A DNA stretch of 64,000 bases, from contig NZ_CP143258.1 of NCBI RefSeq assembly GCF_036320655.1, positions 1,984,001 to 2,048,000 on the forward strand, read 5' to 3'. This stretch comes from Porphyromonas pogonae. Lineage in GTDB: Bacteria > Bacteroidota > Bacteroidia > Bacteroidales > Porphyromonadaceae. The notes under the pieces were generated by a model. The model saw only the letters and a program-made list of their open reading frames with translations. It searched no databases and was not told the DNA's origin. Below are positions 49,198 through 57,477 of the stretch, piece by piece. A program made the translations under genes and the position numbers. Numbering within the stretch: position 1 is the first letter of the stretch; each line of letters begins with the position of its first letter.

Positions 49198-49243
49198 TGT
49201 TTGTACATAGCCTACCTTTAATCTATTTATGAAACCCTTTCGT

Positions 49244-49251
49244 TACATTTG
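49244..49251 (+). promoter_or_regulatory. Possible nadE -7 box
   Basis: TACATTTG fits TAnnTTTG and ends 25 bases before the nadE start. A TTTA lies 23 bases upstream, a poor -33. Confidence 0.4.
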
Positions 49252-49276
49252 TAGGTCTCATTAAAATAATACTAAA

Positions 49277-51217
49277 ATGAAATACGGCTTTATCAAAGTG
49301 GCTGCTGCCGTTCCTTTTGTCAAGGTAGCAGATTGCAATTACAATATTGAGAGGATTGAAAAAATGATCTTTGATGCTGACAGCAAAGGTGTAGAAATCA
49401 TAGCCTTTCCTGAACTTTGCATCACAGGCTACACTTGTGGAGATCTATTGCTCCATCCCTATCTTATTGATAAAGCAGCGGAGTGTTTGTGCCGACTGGT
49501 CGAGCGTACCAAAGAGTGTGAACTAATGGCTATCGTAGGAATGCCTGTAAGAGTGGAGGAAAAGCTGTTCAATGCTGCTGTAGCATTCCAAAAAGGCAAA
49601 ATCCTGGGAGCTATACCCAAAAGCTACTTACCCAATTACAGGGAATTTCAAGAAGCACGTTGGTTTACTCCCGCCCGTGACCTCAAGTTCTCCATTGCAC
49701 ACATAGGTTCATTCGATGTGCCCATAGGTCATAATATTATTTTCAGCTCCGGTAATATTGGTATCGGAGTAGAGATATGCGAGGATATGTGGACACCTTA
49801 TACCCCCGGTACACGACTATCTCTTTACGGAGCAGAGATTATCTTCAACTTATCAGCCAGTAATGAAAACGCCGGCAAACACACCTATTTACGATCACTC
49901 ATCAGCGGACTTTCATCCCAAAGTCTTTGCGGGTATGTCTATAGTTCTTGCGGATATGGAGAGAGTTCCACCGATTTGGTATACACAGGTAAAGCCTTCA
50001 TAGCAGAGTGTGGTAAAATTATAGAAGAGATGAAGCGGTTTGAATATAGTGAGAGGATGCTTATCAATGATATCGATGTTTCTTATATACAAAATGAACG
50101 CCTTATCAACTCAAGTTTCAAAGCTGCTGTCTCGGACTATGCAACCGAGGAGCTTACAGAGATTCCTTTTATGTTGAAATCAGAAGGCCATTCTGCCCCC
50201 ATAACACGATCAGTAGAAAAAAATCCTTTCTTGCCCGATAATATCCATAGAGCCGAACGCTCCCAAGAGATTTATGATATCCAGGTATGCGGTCTGGCCC
50301 AAAGGCTCAAACACATACACAGTGACCACGCTGTGATAGGGATTTCGGGAGGTCTGGACTCTACACTCGCACTTCTGGTCACTGTAGGAGCTTTTGATTT
50401 TCTTGGTATACCTCGCGAAAATATTATCGGGATTACAATGCCCGGCTTTGGTACTACTTCACAAACATATAATAATGCACTGGATATGATGAAATATCTG
50501 GGTATTACCGCCAAAGATATTGATATCACAGATGCTTGCATGAGACACTTCTCCGATATTGGTCATGACCCCGAAGTACATGATACTACTTACGAAAATG
50601 CACAAGCTCGTGAGCGTACCCAAATCCTGATGGATACGGCGAACAAATACTATGCACCTGTCATCGGCACAGGCGATTTGTCTGAACTAGCTTTGGGTTG
50701 GTGCACTTTCAATGGCGATCATATGTCCATGTATTCAGTAAATGCAGGTGTTCCCAAAACATCAGTTCAGCTGATAGTGAGGCATCTTGCAGACACAGAC
50801 TACTTCGGCAATGACACGTCCAAAACACTCAGAAGCGTGCTTGATACTCCTATAAGTCCTGAACTTAAACCTAAAAGTAATAATGGAGAAATGACACAGA
50901 TCACCGAAAACATTGTGGGGCCTTATGAGCTGCATGATTTCTTCATCTATCATTTTCTTTACAACGAGTACAAGCCGGAAAAGATCTTTTATCTGGCCCA
51001 AGTAGCTTTCGAGGGGCAATATACCAAAAAAGAGATCAAGAAATGGATGAAAACATTCTACCATAGATTTTTCTCCCAGCAGTACAAACGCAACTGTATG
51101 CCCGACGGGCCCAAAGTAAGCCGTATAAGCCTATCACCAAGGGGGGACTGGCGCATGCCCAGCGATGCCAGCAGTGCTATGTGGTTAGAAGAAATAGATT
51201 CTTTCTCCGAAGAATAA
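49277..51217 (+). CDS. nadE: Glutamine-dependent NAD+ synthetase
   Basis: 646 residues. An N-terminal nitrilase-type glutaminase domain with the E-K-C triad (FPELCITGYTCGDL; PKSYLPNYREFQEARWF; VEICEDMWTPYTPG) and a C-terminal synthetase domain with the ATP motif SGGLDS at 357-362 and GTGDLSELALGW. It converts deamido-NAD, ATP and glutamine to NAD+. The fused glutaminase means it does not need free ammonia. A single gene; the region after it holds no immediate terminator and has been invaded by a MITE. Confidence 0.96.
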   Translation: MKYGFIKVAAAVPFVKVADCNYNIERIEKMIFDADSKGVEIIAFPELCITGYTCGDLLLHPYLIDKAAECLCRLVERTKECELMAIVGMPVRVEEKLFNAAVAFQKGKILGAIPKSYLPNYREFQEARWFTPARDLKFSIAHIGSFDVPIGHNIIFSSGNIGIGVEICEDMWTPYTPGTRLSLYGAEIIFNLSASNENAGKHTYLRSLISGLSSQSLCGYVYSSCGYGESSTDLVYTGKAFIAECGKIIEEMKRFEYSERMLINDIDVSYIQNERLINSSFKAAVSDYATEELTEIPFMLKSEGHSAPITRSVEKNPFLPDNIHRAERSQEIYDIQVCGLAQRLKHIHSDHAVIGISGGLDSTLALLVTVGAFDFLGIPRENIIGITMPGFGTTSQTYNNALDMMKYLGITAKDIDITDACMRHFSDIGHDPEVHDTTYENAQARERTQILMDTANKYYAPVIGTGDLSELALGWCTFNGDHMSMYSVNAGVPKTSVQLIVRHLADTDYFGNDTSKTLRSVLDTPISPELKPKSNNGEMTQITENIVGPYELHDFFIYHFLYNEYKPEKIFYLAQVAFEGQYTKKEIKKWMKTFYHRFFSQQYKRNCMPDGPKVSRISLSPRGDWRMPSDASSAMWLEEIDSFSEE

Positions 51218-51313
51218 ATCTTGCTCGAAAATTTATTGGTAAAGTAGACTCAATACCACATAGATATTAAAGAGTAAAACTCCCCAAAATAAATCAAATT
51301 TTATGCTCCTCCT

Positions 51314-51346
51314 CTTGACAAAGGGGGGATGGATGTTGTATCTTTG
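51314..51346 (+). promoter_or_regulatory. Promoter interrupted from its gene by a MITE
   Basis: CTTG (51314-51317), a 21-base gap, then TATCTTTG at 51339-51346: a good match to the Bacteroides consensus. Eight bases later MITE copy B begins. The original target was probably a short frame or lost gene now found after 51541. Confidence 0.5.
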
Positions 51347-51354
51347 TAGAAATA

Positions 51355-51541
51355 GAGACCGTTGCATAGCAGGCCAATTGCTTCGTTGCTTGCGAGATTC
51401 GCGCTTGGTCATTTACCGGAAGTAAACTCCCTGTGCACTCACTCTTAGCGCCTTGCACTTTACCCTCTCCGCCCGGTCAAAGTGTCTTTTGTCGGCTTTG
51501 CCTCCAAAATCCATGAGACTGTTGACTTTTGCAACAGTCTC
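51355..51541 (+). mobile_element. 187-bp MITE, copy B
   Basis: Same 12-bp inverted ends and length as copies A and C. It is flanked by a perfect 5-bp target duplication AAATA (51350-51354 and 51542-51546). About five differences from copy A. It is inserted just downstream of a promoter-like sequence. Confidence 0.92.
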
Positions 51542-51568
51542 AAATAACAATAAGATTTTACCCGATCA

Positions 51569-51682
51569 ATGAAAGCTCAGAGCTATCACATCCATACAAT
51601 AAATACCGGCAAGCACTACTTTGCCAGTATACAGATTTTGCTGTATGAACACGTCAGCTTACATTTTGTCAAAACAGAATAA
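51569..51682 (+). CDS. Small open frame after MITE B (37 residues, unknown)
   Basis: ATG at 51569 to TAA at 51680-51682, product starting MKAQSYHIHTINTGKHYFAS. I recognise no family. The case for it rests on position: a consensus promoter upstream (now split from it by the MITE) and a terminator-like hairpin 58 bases downstream. It may be the remnant of a larger gene. Confidence 0.25.
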   Translation: MKAQSYHIHTINTGKHYFASIQILLYEHVSLHFVKTE

Positions 51683-51740
51683 GTATAAGAAAAAATCAAA
51701 GTGTCAAAATGCAATAAATGACACCTGACATTAACCCAAG

Positions 51741-51778
51741 AGCCGTAAAGCGTGTATCAGCACCTCTTTACGGCTTTT
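51741..51778 (+). terminator. Terminator-like hairpin
   Basis: A perfect 10-bp stem (AGCCGTAAAG / CTTTACGGCT) with a 15-base loop, then TTTCCATTTTT. It is plus-strand oriented and the first terminator after nadE, about 520 bases downstream, so it may have been displaced by the MITE, or may belong to the small frame. Confidence 0.6.
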
Positions 51779-51845
51779 CCATTTTTATCCCTCAGTCAAA
51801 CCTTAATTTAAACTCAACAAATCTATATTATAACACAACTTTGCC

Positions 51846-51953
51846 ATTTTTCTAACTGCCTTTTACTTTTTTTCTAACTACGTAAAGGAATTTTCCTAAT
51901 TACGTTACAGAAGTGATCTAACTAAGAAAAAAGTAAAAGACAGTTAGAAAAAT
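51846..51953. repeat. Palindromic element with 22-bp tandem units
   Basis: The 27-base ends (51846-51872 and 51927-51953) are inverted repeats with one mismatch. Between and overlapping them are four 22-bp units starting at 51852, 51874, 51896 and 51918, all beginning CTAACT or CTAATT. It combines the features of a small inverted-repeat element and a minisatellite. Confidence 0.75.
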
Positions 51954-52198
51954 ATTAAATCCGAAAAACAAAAATCCCCCACACCCACAACGCTATCAAA
52001 AAAGAAACAAAACTCAGCTCAATTTAATCAAAAAGAAAGATACAAAATCAAATATCTAACATTTTCACATTTCATCAAAACATCATTAAAGCCGCTCTAA
52101 GCTGACACTAAGATTTTCCGCCCCCAATCGCAAATATTCTTTTATAAACTTTTTCAAAAATCTACCGATTTTTTTCAAATTATTAGCCTTTTTGTTTA
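51954..52198. other. Gene-free AT-rich stretch
   Basis: No gene recognised between the palindromic element and the tRNA-like fragment. Confidence 0.3.
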
Positions 52199-52219
52199 TA
52201 CCCGGAGCGGGAGTTGAAC
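52199..52219 (-). other. tRNA-like 3' end fragment
   Basis: The minus strand reads GTTCAACTCCCGCTCCGGGT then A, resembling a T-loop, half T-stem and 3' acceptor strand of a tRNA with no matching 5' half. It could be an old attachment-site remnant. No integrase is nearby, so this is weak. Confidence 0.2.
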
Positions 52220-52323
52220 TTACAACTATGTAAATAGGAGCTAAGATAGCTTCGGGATTGTGCAAGTTGGGAAATAAAGTACTCGACCTCACAGCTTGCG
52301 TCTGTGTTTAAGCATGAAAAGAT

Positions 52324-52331
52324 TATCTTTG
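52324..52331 (+). promoter_or_regulatory. Possible tgt -7 box
   Basis: TATCTTTG, 43 bases before the tgt start; no clear -33 element. Confidence 0.4.
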
Positions 52332-52374
52332 TACTCTTGATTAAATATATTTTTGAATTACGAGACATCATCTT

Positions 52375-53508
52375 ATGCTGAAATTTGATATAGAGCACAA
52401 TTGTAATCAGACATCCGCTCGCGCCGGAAGTATTACTACAGATCATGGCGTAATACCTACTCCTATATTTATGCCTGTGGGTACTGTAGGCTCTGTAAAG
52501 GCTGTGCACATGACAGAGCTGAAAGAGGATATCGGGGCCAAAATAATACTGGGAAATACTTATCACCTGTATCTTAGGCCAGGGCTTGAGACGCTGTACA
52601 TGGCTGGCGGATTGCATAAATTTAACAGCTGGGATGGTCCTATACTGACTGATAGCGGAGGTTATCAGGTTTTTAGTCTTGCCGAGAGGCGCAAGATCAC
52701 GGAAGAGGGGGTTACCTTTCGCTCACACATCGATGGTTCAAAACATCTATTTACCCCCGAAGGTGTAATGGATATTGAGCGTAAGATAGGGGCGGATATT
52801 ATGATGGCTTTCGATGAGTGCTGTCCGGGCGATGCCGATTATAAATACGCTAAAGATTCTCTGGAACTTACTCAAAGATGGCTCATGAGATGCGTGAAGC
52901 GTGTAAAGGAGACTGATCCTCTATATGGATACCACCAAAGTCTCTTCCCTATAGTTCAGGGCTGTGTATACCCGGACTTGAGGTCCCAAGCTGCGGAACA
53001 TGTGGCTTCGTTGGGAGCAGAAGGTAATGCTATAGGCGGACTTGCAGTAGGAGAGCCTACAGAAAAAATGTACGAGATGGTGGAACTTACAAACTCTATA
53101 TTGCCCAAAGACAAACCCCGCTATCTGATGGGAGTAGGCACTCCTATAAATTTATTGGAGAATATAGCTCGCGGTGTAGATATGTTTGACTGCATCATGC
53201 CCACTCGCAACGGACGCAATGGACAACTCTTTACATGGCATGGTACCATAAACATCAGGAATGCCAAATGGGCTAGAGAATTCTCGCCTATTGATCCGCT
53301 AGGTACATCTTTCGTAGACAAGCAATATAGCTTGGCGTATCTGCATCATCTGATCAAGACTCAGGAAATTTTAGGCTTACAAATAGCATCGATACATAAT
53401 CTTGCTTTTTATCTTGATTTGGTTACGGAAGCTCGTAAACAAATCATTGAAGGAACTTTCTCATCATGGAAAGAAAAGATGGTAAAGCAACTGGACAATC
53501 GCCTATAA
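52375..53508 (+). CDS. tgt: tRNA-guanine transglycosylase
   Basis: 377 residues. Strong match to bacterial Tgt: ARAGSITTDHGVIPTPIFMP, GNTYHLYLRPG, LTDSGGYQVFSL, GLAVGEP, and the nucleophile D272 in FDCIMPTRNGRNG. It exchanges guanine 34 for preQ1 in tRNAs with GUN anticodons during queuosine synthesis. The zinc site is unusual: where most Tgt proteins have C-x-C-x2-C, residues 303-320 read FSPIDPLGTSFVDKQYSL with no cysteine, although H341 remains. I recall this as normal for Bacteroidetes Tgt. queC lies 4 kb away. It forms a unit with lptG, 24 bases downstream. Confidence 0.95.
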   Translation: MLKFDIEHNCNQTSARAGSITTDHGVIPTPIFMPVGTVGSVKAVHMTELKEDIGAKIILGNTYHLYLRPGLETLYMAGGLHKFNSWDGPILTDSGGYQVFSLAERRKITEEGVTFRSHIDGSKHLFTPEGVMDIERKIGADIMMAFDECCPGDADYKYAKDSLELTQRWLMRCVKRVKETDPLYGYHQSLFPIVQGCVYPDLRSQAAEHVASLGAEGNAIGGLAVGEPTEKMYEMVELTNSILPKDKPRYLMGVGTPINLLENIARGVDMFDCIMPTRNGRNGQLFTWHGTINIRNAKWAREFSPIDPLGTSFVDKQYSLAYLHHLIKTQEILGLQIASIHNLAFYLDLVTEARKQIIEGTFSSWKEKMVKQLDNRL

Positions 53509-53532
53509 ACCAAACAACTTAGGAAATTCCTC

Positions 53533-54621
53533 ATGAATAAGCAGTGGCTAAGCAAAATAGATAGATATATAATCAAGAAGTTCTTGGGTACATTTGTATT
53601 CTCGATAGCACTCATCATAACCATATCGGTAGTCTTCGATATTAATGAAAAGATAGATGCATTCTTGAAACCGGAGGTAAGACTCAAAGATATTATTTTC
53701 GATTACTATCTCAACTTTATCCCCTATTATGCCAATCTTTTCAGCCCACTATTCGTATTTATTGCGGTAATATTTTTCACGTCCAAGCTTGCTGAAAACT
53801 CAGAAATCATAGCCATGCTTTCTACGGGCATGAGCTTCAAGAGGCTCATGAAACCTTATGTCATATCCGCTGCAATCATAGGTGTTATCACATTTATTTT
53901 CAATAGCTTTATCATTCCACCAGGTAATCTCAAGAGAATTGACTTCCAGTCCAAATACATCAAAAACAACAGGGTAGAATATGCTGAGAGTATACAGCTC
54001 GAAATAGAGAAAGGGGTGTATATCTTCATTAACTCATTCAATACCGTATCCAAAACAGGATATCAATTCTCCATGGACAAGTTTAAGAAAAGTGATCTCG
54101 TATCACGATTGACGGCAGAGCGCATTACCTACGACTCTGTAAACCACTGGACACTTTACAATTACAAGATCAGATCGTTTCGTGGTATGTACGAAAAAGA
54201 TACTACGGGCATGCAAATCGACACAGTAATCAACATCAGTCCGCTTGATTTGGTGGTCTCTAAAAGTGATGCCGAGACAATGACAACTCCGGAACTGACC
54301 AGCTATATCAACAGACAAAGAGAGCGAGGCACAGGGAATGCTACACAATTCGATATTGAGCGACACAAAAGGTACGCTTCTATATTCTCGGCATTTATAC
54401 TTACTATCATAGGGGCTTCATTATCATCACGCAAGATGAAAGGAGGTATGGGTTTCAATATAGCCATAGGGCTTGGACTCAGCTTTGGTTATATCCTCTT
54501 TATGACGGTAACCTCTACCTTCGCAGTGAGCGGAGCTATGCCGCCGTGGCTTGCGGCATGGATACCGAACATTGTGTTCGTACTCATTGCCATATATCTT
54601 TATAAGAAAGCTCCGCAATAA
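53533..54621 (+). CDS. LptF/LptG family permease (YjgP/YjgQ)
   Basis: 362 residues: three N-terminal membrane helices (FLGTFVFSIALIITISVVFD; FIPYYANLFSPLFVFIAVIF; YVISAAIIGVITFIFNSFII), a periplasmic beta-jellyroll region (about 130-275), and three C-terminal helices. It matches the YjgP/YjgQ permeases that extract lipopolysaccharide from the inner membrane with the LptB ATPase. Whether it is the F or G partner is uncertain. Co-transcribed with tgt. Confidence 0.9.
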   Translation: MNKQWLSKIDRYIIKKFLGTFVFSIALIITISVVFDINEKIDAFLKPEVRLKDIIFDYYLNFIPYYANLFSPLFVFIAVIFFTSKLAENSEIIAMLSTGMSFKRLMKPYVISAAIIGVITFIFNSFIIPPGNLKRIDFQSKYIKNNRVEYAESIQLEIEKGVYIFINSFNTVSKTGYQFSMDKFKKSDLVSRLTAERITYDSVNHWTLYNYKIRSFRGMYEKDTTGMQIDTVINISPLDLVVSKSDAETMTTPELTSYINRQRERGTGNATQFDIERHKRYASIFSAFILTIIGASLSSRKMKGGMGFNIAIGLGLSFGYILFMTVTSTFAVSGAMPPWLAAWIPNIVFVLIAIYLYKKAPQ

Positions 54622-54720
54622 TATCGTCCGTCTTTCTTGGCAGTGAAGTTATGCCATAGCTCCATAAGGGGGTATTAAAGAAATTATATGTATCATTGAT
54701 TATTGACAAATATCAATTTT

Positions 54721-55182
54721 ATGAAAGAGAAAGTACAGAAAGCAATCAATATAAAAAACAAAAAGGCGTCTTTCGATTACGAATTCATAGACACCTATAC
54801 TGCCGGGATCGTGTTGGTCGGGACAGAGATCAAGTCTATCAGATTAGGAAAAGTTAGCTTGGTAGATACCTTTTGTTATTTCCATAAAGGAGAGTTATGG
54901 GTAAAAAACATGTATATCTCGGAATATTTTTACGGATCATACAACAACCATCTTGCCCGTAGAGAACGCAAACTATTACTCAATAAAAAGGAGCTGAAGA
55001 AAATCGAAGAAACATCTAAAGCTCCAGGTATTACTATAGTACCCACCAGGCTATTTCTCAATGACAGAGGTTTGGCAAAAGTAGTAATTGCTGTAGCAAA
55101 AGGTAAGAAACAATATGACAAAAGAGCCTCTATCAAAGAGCGTGATGATAGGCGCGAAATGGATAGAGCCATGAAACGATAA
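54721..55182 (+). CDS. smpB: SsrA-binding protein SmpB
   Basis: 153 residues from the ATG at 54721 ([20 protein letters not shown]); an earlier in-frame ATG at 54703 adds six residues not seen in the family. Core motifs: [51 protein letters not shown] and a basic C-terminal tail ([20 protein letters not shown]). It binds tmRNA for trans-translation of stalled ribosomes. No ssrA gene was recognised in the window. Confidence 0.95.
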   Translation: MKEKVQKAINIKNKKASFDYEFIDTYTAGIVLVGTEIKSIRLGKVSLVDTFCYFHKGELWVKNMYISEYFYGSYNNHLARRERKLLLNKKELKKIEETSKAPGITIVPTRLFLNDRGLAKVVIAVAKGKKQYDKRASIKERDDRREMDRAMKR

Positions 55183-55244
55183 GCCCCCTTTTTATACAAT
55201 TTTAATTAATAGCATAAATTTATATACAATCAATTAGAAAATTG

Positions 55245-55252
55245 TATCTTTG
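55245..55252 (+). promoter_or_regulatory. Possible fba -7 box
   Basis: TATCTTTG, 42 bases before the fba start; the -33 region has only TTTA. Confidence 0.42.
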
Positions 55253-55294
55253 CTCACGTTTGGATAATATCAATTTTTCTAAAGGAATATAAAA

Positions 55295-56290
55295 ATGGTT
55301 AATTACAAAGATTTAGGTTTGGTAAACACTCGTGAGATGTTTGCTAAAGCGGTAAAAGGCGGATATGCAATCCCGGCTTTCAACTTTAACAATATGGAGC
55401 AAATGCAAGCTATCATACAAGCTACAGTTGCTACTAACTCTCCGGTGATCCTTCAGGTATCGAGCGGTGCACGCAAATATGCCAACCAAACTTTGCTTCG
55501 CTATATGGCTCAAGGAGCTGTAGAGTATGCCAAAGAACTTGGTTGTCCTAATCCTCAAATCGCACTCCATCTTGACCACGGTGATAGCTTTGAGCTGTGT
55601 AAAAGCTGTATTGAGATGGGATTTTCATCTGTAATGATCGATGGTTCACACCTTCCCTATGACGAGAATGTAGCTTTGACCAAGCAAGTGGTAGAATATG
55701 CTCATCAGCACGATGTCACTGTAGAAGGCGAGCTGGGAGTATTGGCCGGTGTTGAAGACGATGTATGCGCTGAGCACCACACTTATACAGAGCCAGATCA
55801 GGTTGATGACTTCGTAAAAAAGACGGGTGTTGACTCTTTGGCTATCTCAATAGGTACATCACATGGTGCTAATAAGTTTACTCCGGAACAATGCGAGCGT
55901 GATGCGAATGGTATCCTCGTTCCTCCTCCCTTGCGTTTCGACATCCTCGAAGAAATCGAGCGTCGTATCCCCGGATTCCCTATTGTACTTCATGGATCGT
56001 CATCAGTACCTCAGGACAAAGTGGCTATCATAAACAAATTTGGTGGAGCTCTCAAAGATGCTATCGGTATTCCTGAAGAGCAACTTCGTCGCGCTGCTAA
56101 GAGTGCTGTCTGCAAGATCAATATCGACTCAGATGGTCGCTTGGCTATGACTGCCGCTATCCGCGAAGTATTTGCGACCAAACCAGGCGAATTTGATCCT
56201 CGTAAATACCTTGGACCGGCTCGTGACTCTTTGAAGGAACTCTACATGCACAAGATCGAAAACGTGCTGGGTTCTAACAATAAGATCTAA
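55295..56290 (+). CDS. fba: Fructose-bisphosphate aldolase, class II
   Basis: 331 residues. Class II features: an N-terminal AIPAFNFNNMEQMQAII block, HLDHGDSFELCKSCIEMGFS (zinc and catalytic residues), VEGELGVLAGVEDDV, SIGTSHGANKF and VLHGSSSVPQ. It is a zinc enzyme cleaving fructose 1,6-bisphosphate in glycolysis and the reverse in gluconeogenesis, linked metabolically to pckA. Monocistronic with a strong terminator. Codon use is relatively C-ending, as expected for a highly expressed gene. Confidence 0.96.
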   Translation: MVNYKDLGLVNTREMFAKAVKGGYAIPAFNFNNMEQMQAIIQATVATNSPVILQVSSGARKYANQTLLRYMAQGAVEYAKELGCPNPQIALHLDHGDSFELCKSCIEMGFSSVMIDGSHLPYDENVALTKQVVEYAHQHDVTVEGELGVLAGVEDDVCAEHHTYTEPDQVDDFVKKTGVDSLAISIGTSHGANKFTPEQCERDANGILVPPPLRFDILEEIERRIPGFPIVLHGSSSVPQDKVAIINKFGGALKDAIGIPEEQLRRAAKSAVCKINIDSDGRLAMTAAIREVFATKPGEFDPRKYLGPARDSLKELYMHKIENVLGSNNKI

Positions 56291-56314
56291 AATATCTTTA
56301 CAGTTATATAGCAG

Positions 56315-56351
56315 AAGAGACTGTCTCAAATTTTGAGGCAGTCTCTTTTTA
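56315..56351 (+). terminator. fba terminator
   Basis: A 9-bp stem AAGAGACTG / CAGTCTCTT continues into CTCAA/TTGAG and ends in TTTTTATT, 24 bases after the fba stop. The arms share GAGACTG with the ends of the nearby MITE, perhaps by chance. Confidence 0.88.
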
Positions 56352-56382
56352 TTATCGACTAACAAATATCAAAAAGTCTATA

Positions 56383-56569
56383 GAGACCGTTGCATAGCAG
56401 GCAAATTGCTTCGTTGCTTGCGAGATTCGCGTTTGGTCATTTACCTGAAGTAAACTCCCTGTGCACTCACTCTTAGCGCCTTGCACTTTACCCTCTCTGC
56501 CCGGTCAAAGTGTCTTTTGTCGGCTTTGACTCCAAAATCCACAAGACTGTTGACTTTTGCAACAGTCTC
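56383..56569 (+). mobile_element. 187-bp MITE, copy C
   Basis: Ends GAGACCGTTGCA and TGCAACAGTCTC, with a perfect 5-bp target duplication CTATA (56378-56382 and 56570-56574). The right-hand duplication contains the stop codon of the minus-strand CDF gene, so the element landed exactly at the gene end without breaking it. About three differences from copy A. Confidence 0.93.
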
Positions 56570-57379
56570 CTATAGTTTCGAAATCTTGTATGCTCCCCGC
56601 ATGACAAGAAGAAACACAATACCCCCGATAATAGTATCCGGTATATAACTATCCGTAACAGCTACTAATATACCGCCCAAAATTACACCCACATTGGCTA
56701 TCACATCATTTGAGGAAAATATGGTAGCCGCTCTCATGTGACTTTCCCCACTCTTATCTTTGGTCAAAAGATAGAGGCATGCAGCATTGCCCAGCAGAGC
56801 CAATGAGGCTACTATAATAATAGTAAGACTATCGGGTCGTACAGTTTGGGTAATAAAACGCTCCACCACTTCGTATAATCCGCCCAACGCCAAAATACCT
56901 TGCAACACGGCACATAGCTTGGTGATACGTTTCTTTCGCATAGTATTTTTACCTATAGCCCATATCGCAAGGCCATAAACCAAAGCATCGGCAAGCATAT
57001 CCAATCCATCAGCCATAAGCCCCAAAGAACCTGAAATGTACCCGAAGATTTCTTCAGCCAGAAAATAAACCGCATTGATTACCAGCACGGCTATAAGAAT
57101 GTTTAGCTGCCGCTTATTATGTACATTTTGATGAGGGTCGTTGCTTTCCGAGTATTTTATGTCTTGCTCAGACACGAGTGTCCCCCCCATTTTTACAGAT
57201 ACAAGAGCTTCTTCGATAGGCTCAAAACTACCATTGAAAACAATTGTGAGCACCCTAGCCGGTAAATCAAAATCCAGAGAATGAACTGACGACAACTCAG
57301 CCAGTTTCATCCTGATAATTTGCTCTTCACAAGGGCAATCCATAGCTGGAATATGATACTTAACTTCCTTTTCCATCAA
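56570..57379 (-). CDS. Cation diffusion facilitator-type transporter with N-terminal metal-binding domain
   Basis: 269 residues. An N-terminal HMA-like domain of about 70 residues (MDCPCEEQIIRMKLAEL) carries C15 and C17 as C-P-C instead of the usual C-x-x-C. Six membrane helices follow, with the CDF metal site D-G-L-D-M-L-A-D-A in helix 2 and SSNDVIANVGV in helix 5. Probably exports zinc or a related metal. It lacks the C-terminal cytosolic domain of classic CDF proteins. Its stop codon abuts MITE copy C. queC lies 98 bases upstream on the same strand. Confidence 0.85.
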   Translation of the reverse strand: MMEKEVKYHIPAMDCPCEEQIIRMKLAELSSVHSLDFDLPARVLTIVFNGSFEPIEEALVSVKMGGTLVSEQDIKYSESNDPHQNVHNKRQLNILIAVLVINAVYFLAEEIFGYISGSLGLMADGLDMLADALVYGLAIWAIGKNTMRKKRITKLCAVLQGILALGGLYEVVERFITQTVRPDSLTIIIVASLALLGNAACLYLLTKDKSGESHMRAATIFSSNDVIANVGVILGGILVAVTDSYIPDTIIGGIVFLLVMRGAYKISKL

Positions 57380-57477
57380 AAGGTGAATAGATTAAAATCG
57401 TTATTTCAAAGAGAGTATACACATATATACGTGCATATTACTCCACAATATTATTATTTATACAGCGTAATATTCAC

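Noticed and set aside
52199-52340. tRNA gene upstream of tgt
   Set aside because: Only a T-loop and 3' acceptor-like fragment is present; no D-arm, anticodon arm or pairing 5' acceptor strand could be found.
56315-56383. fba terminator as a fourth MITE end
   Set aside because: It shares GAGACTG with the MITE ends, but lacks GTTGCA and works as an ordinary terminator hairpin.
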